NCBI RefSeq assembly: GCF_000687475.1
Contig: NC_057319.1
Span: 5,384,001-5,448,000, forward strand
DNA length: 64,000 nucleotides
Reading direction: 5' to 3'
Source of the DNA: Ustilaginoidea virens
Lineage: Eukaryota > Ascomycota > Sordariomycetes > Hypocreales > Clavicipitaceae
Shown here: positions 54,412 through 64,000 of the stretch, in pieces
How the letters are laid out: every line of letters begins with the position of its first letter
Position numbering within the stretch: position 1 is the first letter of the stretch
The notes under the pieces: model-generated
What the model was told of the DNA's origin: nothing
The model's database searches: none
Seen by the model: only the letters and a program-made list of their open reading frames with translations
Translations under genes and position numbers: made by a program

Positions 54412-57400
54412 ATAGCAGAGTCAGGATCCTATAAGGTCCCTGAATCCGATACTGAAGTTGATACTAATGCACAACTACAGCTAGATATGGACGATATGAA
54501 ATCCCAGATGAATATACTAACTGACCTTATACAGGGCCTAGTTAGTAGGCAAAATAATAACACCTAGGCTACCTAGGCTACTAATAAGAAGCCTACTAAA
54601 GCCACTGAAGCTGGACCTTCCACTAGGACGACTACTACTAAAGATAATGATGATAGTGAAGCTGACGTTATGGAAATCGACCAACCTTCTACCCCTATAA
54701 AATATAAGGGTAAAGAGCCTATTTATACAACGCCACCAATAATAACTATCACCAACTAAATTAGTGATGGGGCTATTAAGGAATTAGCTAAGACTGCTAA
54801 CCGCTTTAAAGAGTCCCAGAAGCTAAAAAGCCTTTATAATTTCGACCAGTGGAAGCAGGCCCTTACTATACAACTTCGGGCCTTTAAAATAGCTAATTTT
54901 GTTAACGACCCTTTTATAGTAAGGCACTTTGATGAGTCTGAGCAGGCACTTCTACTACTAATGCTAAAGAATAGCTGTGGTGAAGAAGCTGCGGAGGCTA
55001 TAGACTGGTGTAACGACCCAGAGGAAGCCTACCTTTTACTGGTGGCCTAGTACTGCTACTCACTAGAAGTATAGCGGGCATACTTATACCCTACCTTTTA
55101 TACCCTTACCTTTACCGGTTATAAAGGCACTTTGGAGGCTTTTAATAGCGAATTTAATAGCTATATTTCTCGCCTTAGAATCTTAGGTTCTAAGATCGAC
55201 TCTTTCGACCAAGTTAACCAGTATCTATGGGCTGTAGAGGGGGTATTTACCCGCTGGACGGAATGTCAATGCTCTATGATTAGGGCTTATAGCGCCTAGG
55301 GTGTTATTAACAGTAGCAAATTTAACCTCTAGTATTTTATGGTTGACCTACTAGAAGAACAGCGTTCTAAAGGGTCTAATAAGGTGGCTGCTAATAATAA
55401 CCCTAAGCAGCTTAAGGCTTCCAAGGACTCTAAGAATAAAGGGTCTACTAATGCCGCTTCTACTAATAATAGCAAGAATAATTCTACTAATAATAGGAAA
55501 AAGAAGTAGTAACAGAAGAAGAAACAGGACTCTAGCAACAATCAGCAAGATGTCGAGGCCTTTATTATAGGCAATTATAATACCTAGGATACTAATATAT
55601 CCTATTCCTCTTCTTCTACCACTATATCCACTGATAACCAGCCCTTAGCTATAAGCTATAGTGCTAAATTAGGCGGTAGGACCCCTAAGGATGCCCTCCT
55701 TTATGATACAGGCTCCATTTGTCATATTGTTAATGATAAGAAGCATTTCACCACTTTTCACTATTTTGAGAAGGATGATAAGCCGGTAATTACTACTGGT
55801 GGTGGCCCTATTTCCCCTACTGGTTGGGGTACGGCACGATTTACTGTGCTACAGGGCGTTAATCCCATTAAATGGGGTATTATAGAGCTCAAGAATGCCC
55901 TATATATTCCTACCTTGGATATTAATATTATTAGCGGTGTAAAGCACTATGCCGCTAAAGGGGTATTAATTAAAAATCAGCTTTGGTCAGTAAGCTGTAA
56001 ATGCATTGGCATTTTTAATTTTGAAAAATACGGCTTTTTCCTTCCATAGAAAGGAATAGACACACCACTACTGCATCAACCTTGCAGCTATTATACTGTT
56101 ACTAATAGTATAATAGTAGAGGTCCCCAGCCCTACTAACCCTGCTGATTATAGTGATCCTGAGGATACTACTATTACCCCTGTTCCTACTACTGCAACTA
56201 GTAAGGAACCTGTAGAGGCTACTAGCCCTACTACTAACTCTCCCGCTATTACGACTAGCGAAGAGCCCGCTATTACGACTAGCGAAAATCCTGTAGTGGC
56301 TACTAGCCCTACTCCTGCCCCTGTAACTGCTGATATAGAATATCAGAAGCTATTATAGTTAGCCGGCATTTGGCATATATGGCTAGGGCATATAGGTATT
56401 CAGCTACTTAAAAAGACCTGTGCTAATACCCCTGGTCTGCCTAACCTTAATAAGGTTAAAGATGCTGATTTTCGCTGCCTAGCCTGTATCTAGGCTAAAA
56501 AGGTTAGAAGACCTTCTAAAGATGCGATACCTAATCCAGCTAAATGCCTGGATATTATAGAAGGTGATACTTTTGCTATATCACCTATGCCATATAATAA
56601 ACGACCTGTTGCCCTTATATTAGTGGACAGAAAATCCCGATTCCGCTGGCTTTACTTACTGCCTAATAGGGAAGGCACTATTGTTTTTAAAGCATTACAG
56701 AGCTTTATACAGAGCCTACAGGTCAGATATAGTAAAACGCCTGTTGAATTCCACTATGATGGTGGAAATGAAATCAATAAAATGCTTAGTGATTGGCTTG
56801 TTGAACAGGGTATAGCTTTTAATACCTCTTGCCCTTATATTCACGAACAAAACGGCCTAGCTGAGCGCTCCATTAGGGTTATAGCTGATAGGCTACGTGC
56901 TACTATGGCCTGGTCAAGGCTACCATCTAACCTTTGGTCCGCTGTAATTACTGGCGTTGTTATGCTAGTAAATATAACAGCTGTTACTAATAGACCTTCT
57001 AGCCCCTATCAGGAGCTATTAAAGGATTATGACCATATTACGCCGGAGCACTACCCTGATCTTATTAACCTTAGGGCCATTAGAGCAGCTATTGAAGTGC
57101 TTATACCATACGAAAAGCGTGTAAAAAGCCGCAAATTAGCGCCCCGTACCGAGCCTGGTAGGCTCCTTGCCACTCTAGGTAATAATACTTACCTAGTCTA
57201 CCTTCTAAAGAAGAAGGTTGTTACTAAAACAACTTTTATTACCTTTATTCATTAAAATGAAGGTATAGGCCCTATTTCTAATGGCCTAGAAGGAGACTTT
57301 CACAGAGGGCAAAATACAGGTTCAGAGGGGGTATCTAGCAGAGAACCTGCTATTTTACTGGATGACCTAGAAAGCATTCCTGACCCTACTAACTCTACTA

Positions 57401-59394
57401 ACCTTACTAGCATTACTAACACTAATGCTATACCGGATGACCTGGAAAGCATGCCGGACCCTACTAATACTAGCGTTATTAATACTAATGCTACCTTGGA
57501 TAACCGTCCTATACTACAGTCCCCGGCTACTGCAAAGGATGACCTTATAGATATCCTTACTAGCCTTACTCCTGCCGACCTTGCTGGCCCTGCTGGCCCT
57601 GCTGGCCCTGCTATACCTGCTAGCCCTACCGACCCTACTAGCCCTACCGACTTATTCCCTAATCAGGATTTATACCACCTGATATGGGATTCCTGCTATG
57701 CAGCTAAGCGTAAGCTAGCTAAAAAGGCCCCTGATGGTACGCCTAATAGCTGGAAGGATGTGCTATGAAGCCCTGAAAAAGACCTTTGGATAAAGGCATT
57801 ATTTAAGGAATTTGAGCAGCTATTGGATACTAAAGTCTTCCAATTTATTCCTAAGTCTAGCGTTCCCATTGATAGGAAAATTATACGCAATAGGCCTGTT
57901 TTTCGGGTTAAAAAGGATGCCAATAATCAGCCTATAAAATATAAGGCTAGATTGGTTGTTAAGGGTTTTATGCAAGTCGAAGGAAAGGACTTTCAGCATA
58001 CCTATGCTTCTACCTCTATCCCACCTACCTGGAGGGTTATACTAGCTTTGGCTGCTAGTAATAACTGGGAAATAGAGCAGATCGACTTTATAGGCGCCTT
58101 CCTAAATAGCGAACTTTCTGAGACCATTTATATGGATATTCCTGACGGATTTCTTGAATTTACAGAGAGCTTACTATTAACTAATAGCGATAGTAAGCTT
58201 TGGTCTGATATTCAACGGCAACGGCTACTAACTTTACTTAAAGAAGCCGGCTTTAATTCCTCTATTAAGCAAGCTATTTTACTAAAGAAGGCCCTATACG
58301 GGCTAAAACAAGCACCCCGCGAATAGTAACACCGGCTAAAAGACCTGATTTCTAGTGAAGGTTTTTTACCTTTAGCCTCTGATGCTGCCGTCTTTTATAA
58401 TAAGCAAACCAGCACCTTTATCGTTACCTATGTTGACGATTGCCTATTAGTTGGTCCAAATATAACTTATATTAACCAGCTAAAAAGGAAATTTCATAAG
58501 GTCTATGCTATAGAAGACCGCGGTCCGGCTTCCTTCTTCCTAGGCGTATAAATCATACGAAATAGGAAGGAAGGTCTATTATGGCTATATTAAGCCCAAT
58601 TTATAGCAGAGGTATTAGCTAAATTCGGCTTACAGGATACTAAACCTCAGCTTATTCCACTTCAACCAGGAATTCTTAATGAATCCAGTGGAAAAGATCT
58701 TAGCCCTACTGATCAGAGCCTTTATCAGAGCCTTACTGGCACTATAATGTGGCTTATGATGATGACTAGGCCCGACCTAGCATTTCCTATCCAATACCTT
58801 TCTTGGTTTATGTCGAAAGCAACTAATGTGCATCTAAATGCTGCAAAAGGCAGCTTTAGTTACCTTAAAGGCACTGAGAACCTAGCTATTTGCTTTAGTG
58901 CTACTAAAAGCAACCAACAGCCTATTATAGCCGCTTATTCTGATAGCGACTTTGCTGGCTGTAAAGAAACCTCTAAATCTACTGGAGGCTTCCTGACTAC
59001 TATTAATAGTGGTCCTATTAGCTGGCGTTCTAAGCGAGCCTCTTTAGTAGTGCTATCTACTTTAGAAGCTGAATCTGATGCATTACTTGAGACTATCCGC
59101 GAGGTACAGTGGCTTTCTAACCTTTGTAAGGAGCTAGAAATTGATATTTTACGCCCTATACCGCTATACTGCGATAACTAGGGCTCCATTTCAAATTCTA
59201 ACGACCCTAATCAGCACGCTCGCACTAAGCATACGCTATTAAAATTCCGGTATATTAGGGAGCAAGCCCAGCTGGGCTTGGTTAAAATTACCTATTTACC
59301 TACTAATAGTATGCCTGCTGACGGTCTTACGAAGCCACTGCCGGGACCTAAATTTACTAGGTTCCGCGAGTTACTAGGTCTTAGGGCCTGCTAA
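54412..59394 (+). pseudogene. Copia-3 gag-pol polyprotein (1660 codons), RIP-interrupted
   Basis: The start position is ATA where Copia-1 has ATG. Gag has a coiled coil (QLQLDMDDMKSQMN), a copia-type capsid (FDQWKQALTIQLRAF) and a Lys-rich tail; no CCHC knuckle is seen. Protease DTGS at 55705-55716 is intact. Next come the pre-integrase region (open 55846-56049), integrase (open 56587-57255: LVDRKSRF, HYDGGNE, NGLAERS), a linker, RT (57823-58326; YVDD at 58429-58440, intact) and RNase H (58747-59181; YSDSDFAGC). TAG codons interrupt it at many Gln/Trp positions (first at 54565), and one CGA-to-TGA stop lies at 57766. All catalytic motifs except the start codon survive. Confidence 0.92.
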
Positions 59395-59516
59395 CTTATA
59401 CTAACATACTTTTACTAAGGTTTTTTCTTATGTTTTTCCTTAGCACTTTTTACTGCATTTTCTTTCCCTATTCTTTACACGATTAGCTTGCTACTACAGT
59501 AGCTAATCAGAGGGGG

Positions 59517-60274
59517 TGTTAAAATCCTATAGTAGCCTACTAGGCTGCTGGCCTAATGCCCTACTGGCTTACTGACCTTCTAGTCCTTATACCGCCTCTT
59601 GGACTTACGGTAGTCTTACCAACCTTAGGCCTTTGCCTTTTACCTTAGGATTTTCAGTGGATTATTTACTGTATATCAAGTAAGGTAGGCCTTATTAAAA
59701 AGGTGTGGCATTGCTAAATTAGCGTGGTTGCCTACTAGCGTGGTGGCGGTCTACTAGCGTGGTGTGGCATTGCTAAATTAGCGTGGTGGCCTACTAGCGT
59801 GGTGGCTAGTCCACTAGTGTGGTGGTTAGTCACTAGCGTGGTGACTAGTTACTAGTGCGGTGGTTAGGGTGGTTGAAAAGGCCCGATATAGTGGGGCTGC
59901 TGACGTATTATATACGTGGCAAAGCGAGCATTACGGGGAGCTTTCTTACTGGCTACCTTGGATGCCTGGGCCCACCCCTTCTTCGTGTATATATAGGATA
60001 GCTTTCCCCCTTCTTTCTAGATAGTAGAAGGGTAGCACAATCGAACCTGTTAATGCACTACATGCCTCTTAACTTCCACCTTCCCTGCGTTTTTGGTTAT
60101 CTTATATTTGCCTTGCCTTTACACTTGCCCTGCTTTATAGCACTTGTATAGTCTTAGGACTTAGTGAAAAATCTAGTATTTATACTAAGATTAGTTCACA
60201 GGTCGCAGACAGTCTTGTGCCATCTAGCTAGCTAGTAAGGCTCTGCTTTTATAGTGACCTTGAGAATTGCAATA
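59517..60274 (+). repeat. Copia-3 3' LTR
   Basis: 758 bp, nearly identical to the 5' LTR. The differences noted are TTAGTTACTAG versus TTAGTCACTAG, and TTCATAGG versus TTCACAGG. Confidence 0.93.
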
Positions 60275-60279
60275 TATGC

Positions 60280-61027
60280 GATTATCCTAAGGAGGGTATA
60301 GACTATAGCAGCTATAATAGCGTTTCTAGCTAGAAACCTCCTCTACGCCTAGCACCTCTAGAGTCTTTAGTAGACATTTAGGATAGAACTAATAGGGTTA
60401 TAAGAGGGTCCCGGGCAATAGGTATATTCCTATCTACTAGTCCTCTAGATAATATAGCGATAAATCTAATATAATAGTAAACGGGGGGACTTAAATACCT
60501 ATTAGTATTAGATGATTTACTATGCGGACCCGATACAAACGATCTAGGAACTTTTAATAGTGCTACTCTATTAGTAGGGATAATTCTTATAATAGTAGTA
60601 ATACTATAGACTTACTATTAGGAATAATAGCCTTAGTGATAGTAGGTATAGGGATAAAGAGAGGGAGAAAGAAATATAAAAGAGAAGTAGATAAAGGAAG
60701 AAGCCTTAGTATAGATAGATTCCTACCAACGGCTAGTAATAAAATTTTTTCTGCTTTACGATAGCTGCAATACCATTCCTTCTAGCTAATGGCACTACAA
60801 CCGGCTTTAATAAGATTCCATTACGTCTGCCTAAAGCATACCGACTCTAGCCCCCGCTATATTTACATCGGTTATATATTGGCATATCTACGCGCCCGAT
60901 TAATATCTTATATATCTAATTAAGGTTATTTTCGAGGGCTATAAGAGGTTTTAATTAGGGGGCGATATATAAAGGGGATGACTTCAAATGGTTTATTCTT
61001 TTGACTTTAAAGAAGAGGAGGGGGGTA
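60280..61027. other. Gypsy-3 region between Copia-3 and the 3' LTR
   Basis: It continues 52910 across the Copia-3 insertion. The minus strand near 60870-60740 reads MPIYNRCKYSGG, loosely like LPIYKHYKRAKG of the frame beside Gypsy-2. It ends in the polypurine tract at about 61011-61025. Confidence 0.4.
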
Positions 61028-61271
61028 TATTACAGGCTCGGGCTACGCCCGCGCTACAATATAGCTAGGACTCGGGCTACGCCTGTATCTAGCCTAAGAA
61101 GAGCAATAGATAGAGTCACGGGACTATACTAGGACTCCGATATATATTATAATCGGGATATAAATAGACTAGATAGAAGGTTTCTACTTAGATCCTTTTC
61201 CTTCCTCTTTAGTCTATTTAATATATATTACTAACGCCTATTCGCAGCCGCCCTAGGGCCAGTCCGTCACA
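61028..61271 (+). repeat. Gypsy-3 3' LTR
   Basis: 244 bp, TATTACAGGCTCGGG (TGTCACGG mutated) to CCGTCACA. Similar along its length to the Gypsy-2 LTR. Directly followed by copia integrase sequence. Confidence 0.85.
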
Positions 61272-62530
61272 GGCACTATTGTTTTTAAAGCATTACAGAG
61301 CTTTATATAGAGCCTATAGGTCAGATATAGTAAAACGCCTATTGAATTCCACTATAATGGTAGAAATGAAATCAACAAAATGCTTAGTAATTGGCTTATT
61401 GAACAGGGTATAGCTTTTAATACCTCTTGCCCCTATATTCACGAATAAAACGGCCTAGCTGAGCGCTCTATTAGGGTTATAACTAATAGACTACGTGCTA
61501 CTATGGCCTAGTCAAGGCTACCATCTAACCTCTAGTCTGCTGTAATTACTAGCGTTATTATGCTAGTAAATATAACAGCTATTACTAACAGACCTTCTAG
61601 CCCCTATCAGGAGCTACTAAAGGATTACGACTAGATAACACCGGAGCACTACCCTAACCTTATTAACCTTAGGGCTATTAGAGCAGCTATTAAAGTGCTT
61701 ATACCATACGAAAAGCATATAAAAAGCCGCAAATTAGCGCCCCATACCGAGCCTAGTAGGCTCCTTGCCACTCTAGGTAATAATACCTACCTAGTCTACC
61801 TTCTAAAGAAGAAGGTTGTTACTAAAACAACTTTTATCACCTTTATCCACCAAAATAAAGGAATAGGCCCTATTTCTAGTAGCCTAGAAGGAGACTTTCA
61901 TAGAGGGCAAAATATAGGTTTAGAGGGGGTATCTAGCAGTAAAGAACCTGCTATTTTACTAGATGACCTAGAAAGCATCCCTGACCCTACTAACCTTACT
62001 AGCATTACTAATATTAATACTATACTGGATGACCTGGAAAGCATCCCTAACCCTACTAACCTTACTAGCATTATTAATATTAATGCTATACCGGATGACC
62101 TGGAAAGCATGCCGGACCCTACTAATTTTATTAGTATTACTAATGCTACCCCGGATGATATTACTAATACTAATGCCACCGTGGATTACCTTCCTAAGTC
62201 AGAAGGTACTATACTACAGTCCCCGGCTACTGCAAAGGATGACCTTATAGATATCCTTACTAGCCTTACTCCTGCCGACCTTGCTGGCCCTACTGGCTCT
62301 ACTGGCCCTACTAGCCCTGCTATACCTGCTAGCCCTACCAACCCTACTAGCCCTACCGACTTATTCCCTAATCAGGATTTATACCACCTAATATAGGATT
62401 CCTACTATACAGCTAAGCGTAAGCTAGCTAAAAAGGCCCCTAATGGTACGCCTAATAGCTGGAAGGATGTGCTACGAAGCCCTAAAAAAGACCTTTAGAT
62501 AAAGGCACTATTTAAGGAATTTAAGCAGCT
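61272..62530 (+). pseudogene. Copia-4 integrase C-terminus and linker
   Basis: NGLAERSIRVI near 61450 keeps the catalytic Glu region. An open piece 61695-62396 covers the linker with DDLESIP/TSITN repeats and a short Gly/Ser/Pro run. TAG stops are frequent in the rest. Confidence 0.85.
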
Positions 62531-63274
62531 GTTGCAAAATGGTGATTCGGAACACTGTTGGAAATGTACTGGATACCGACAGTGGCGTACAAGGTGTTGC
62601 AGAATAAAACAAAGAGCTGGTTAAAGATTTAAAGCGCACAAGAGGTTGACCAGAGCAAAGATGTCAGGGAAATCTGATTCTAATTGTTGGTGACTATTCT
62701 AGCTAGAAAGAGGGAATTTTGGGCATATTTCTACCATCTTGAAAAAGTGGTTGAAAATAATGAAAAACCGCAAAAATAGCGAAAAACCCGACGAAAAGTC
62801 GGTCTGCCTAACCGTGCCCAGTCTGTGCCCAATATCCTACCCAGTGCACACCCAACCAAGCCCAGTGGCTTATAGCGGTGTGCCGGATGCCTTATAACAG
62901 CCTGCCGTACGGGCCGGAAGCCCTATATCGGTGTGCCGTACGGGCCGGAAGCCCTATACCGGTGTGCCGTAAAGGCGCGGTGTAGCGGGTGACTGTATGT
63001 AGAAGGCCGAAAGTGCTGATTTGCCCATTTGGTAATCCCGTAGAAATGCGCCGCCTGTTGTGGGCCCTGTGGCCCGCTGTGACCGGCCGCTGTGGCCGGC
63101 TGTGGGGCGCTGTGCCGGTGCCGTGACCGGCGCTGTGGCCCACTGTAATCGGCGTTGTGGGGCGCTGTGCCCCACCATAGCGCCTGGTATAGCCACCGCG
63201 ATATCTCAACGCAGAGACGTCGTATGGTGGCGAGACCAGTACCAAAATACAGCTAAAAAGGCGCTGATTTCAAC
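62531..63274. mobile_element. Un-RIPped 744-bp insertion, probably a non-autonomous DNA transposon
   Basis: AGCAGCT flanks it at 62524-62530 and 63275-63281, while the uninterrupted copia copies have it once. Ends GTTGCAAAAT and TGATTTCAAC give a short imperfect inverted repeat (GTTG, then AAA). The interior has a 29-30-bp direct repeat (GTGTGCCGTACGGGCC core, about 62879-62970) and a GC-rich TGTGGCC/GCTGTG repeat zone (63060-63180). It has no ORF of note, and CA/TG are frequent, unlike the DNA around it. Confidence 0.7.
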
Positions 63275-63281
63275 AGCAGCT

Positions 63282-64000
63282 TTTAGATACTAAAGTCTTC
63301 TAATTTATTCTTAAGTCTAGCATTCCTATTAATAGGAAAATTATATGCAATAGGCCTATTTTTCGGGTTAAAAAGGATGCTAATAATCAGCCTATAAAAT
63401 ATAAGGCTAGATTAGTAGTAAAGGGCTTTATATAAGTCGAAGGAAAGGACTTTCAGCATACCTATGCTTCTACCTCTATTCCACCTACCTAGAGGGTTAT
63501 ACTGGCCTTAGCTGCTAATAATAACTGGGAAATAGAGCAAATCGACTTTATAGGCGCCTTTCTAAATAGCGAGCTTTCTAAGACCATTTATATAGATATT
63601 CCTAACGGATTTCTTAAATTTATAGAGAGGTTACTACTAACTAATAGCGATAGCAAGCTTTAGTCTAATATTCAACAACAACGGCTACTAATTTTACTTA
63701 AAGAAGCCGGCTTTAATCCCTCTATTAAGCAAGCTATTTTACTAAAAAAGGCCCTATACGGGCTAAAATAAGCACCCCGCGAATAGCAACACCGGCTAAA
63801 AGACCTGATTTCTAGTAAAGGCTTCTTACCTTTAGCTTCTAATGCTGCCGTCTTTTATAATAAGCAAACCAGCACCTTTATCATTACTTATATTAACAAT
63901 TGCTTATTAGTTAGTCCAAATATAACTTATATTAACCAGCTAAAAAGGAAATTTCATAAGGTCTATACTATAGAAGACCATAGTCCGGCTTCCTTCTTCC
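63282..64000 (+). pseudogene. Copia-4 reverse transcriptase part, cut by window end
   Basis: RT motifs can be followed: RVKKDANNQPIKYKARLVVK, QIDFIGAFLN, ALYGLK(stop)APRE, YINN. The two catalytic Asp codons have become Asn, and several Trp and Gln codons are TAG. Confidence 0.88.

Larger units (their letters stand above)
52911..60274 (+). mobile_element. Copia-3: full-length Ty1/Copia LTR retrotransposon
   Basis: Two 758-bp LTRs (52911-53668 and 59517-60274), TATGC duplicated at 52906-52910 and 60275-60279, PBS at 53669-53683 and an AGAGGGGG polypurine tract at 59509-59516. The single gag-pol frame spans 1660 codons. The LTRs differ at only two places seen by eye, both CA in one copy and TA in the other. 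Confidence 0.95.
50644..61271 (+). mobile_element. Gypsy-3: 5'-truncated chromodomain Ty3/Gypsy element, split by Copia-3
   Basis: Integrase C-terminal region and chromodomain (50644-51430), then about 2 kb of extra sequence (51490-52910 and 60280-61027), then a purine tract (GAAGAGGAGGGGGG) and a 3' LTR (61028-61271). Its 5' part is absent and it abuts the Gypsy-2 LTR at 50643/50644. Copia-3 is inserted with TSD TATGC. On its 3' side the LTR abuts copia integrase sequence, so Gypsy-3 had inserted into Copia-4. Confidence 0.75.
61272..64000 (+). mobile_element. Copia-4: RIP-degenerate copia fragment (integrase to RT), running off the window
   Basis: It begins mid-integrase (GTIVFKALQSFI) directly at the Gypsy-3 LTR and continues through the integrase C terminus, linker and RT to the window edge. 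It is split by a 744-bp insertion at 62531-63274. The RT active site near 63890-63901 reads YINN for YVDD. Its 5' half is absent from the window. Confidence 0.88.

Noticed and set aside
62892..63293. Overlapping frames on both strands in the 744-bp insertion
   Set aside because: They read through GC-rich internal repeats on both strands and cross the insertion border; no protein character.

Overview
The window looks like nuclear DNA of a filamentous ascomycete (Pezizomycotina). The evidence is short GT-AG introns with CTAAC/CTGAC branch points, a Zn2Cys6 transcription factor, an Ssh4-type SPRY protein, and retrotransposons carrying the footprint of repeat-induced point mutation (RIP: CpA to TpA and TpG to TpA). 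A Sordariomycete/Hypocreales-like host is my guess from the look of the proteins, not a demonstrated placement.

Two compartments meet sharply near 23.22 kb. Positions 1-23,220 are GC-balanced and gene-bearing but sparse, with five genes: the 3' part of an endonuclease/exonuclease/phosphatase-fold protein (2-784, +), a low-complexity Ser/Arg/Pro-rich protein (6542-8386, +), a single-pass membrane protein (10675-11838, +), an Ssh4/Ear1-like endosomal SPRY adaptor with three exons and two PPxY motifs (13303-15156, +), and a six-exon Zn2Cys6 regulator (18318-20821, -). The long intergenic stretches are full of micro- and minisatellites.

Positions 23,221-64,000 are AT-rich, TA-dinucleotide-rich nested retrotransposons with no intact host gene. 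Gypsy-1 (chromodomain Ty3/Gypsy, +, 23554-35691, TSD TTATT) is split by Copia-1 (-, 26878-33368, TSD TATAC, LTRs identical by eye). Next comes Copia-2 (35746-43774), internally on the minus strand but bounded by LTRs in inverted orientation, and carrying a 1.2-kb insertion that may hold a spliced gene fragment. Then Gypsy-2 (-, to 50643) and Gypsy-3 (+, 50644-61271), a second chromodomain subfamily with an extra, apparently antisense, reading frame between pol and the 3' LTR. Copia-3 (+, 52911-60274, TSD TATGC) is a full-length copy inserted in Gypsy-3. The window ends in Copia-4 (+, 61272-64000), which carries an un-RIPped 744-bp insertion (62531-63274).

The copia copies form one family: 719-758-bp LTRs starting TG and ending GCAATA, a primer-binding site matching the anticodon arm of initiator tRNA-Met (half-tRNA priming), a conserved palindrome in the leader, and gag-PR-IN-RT-RNaseH in one frame. 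Copia-1 is the most interesting copy. It lacks the capsid part of gag and has three Trp-to-TAG stops plus a mutated protease Asp, yet its LTRs are identical, which suggests recent mobilisation of an already defective copy in trans.
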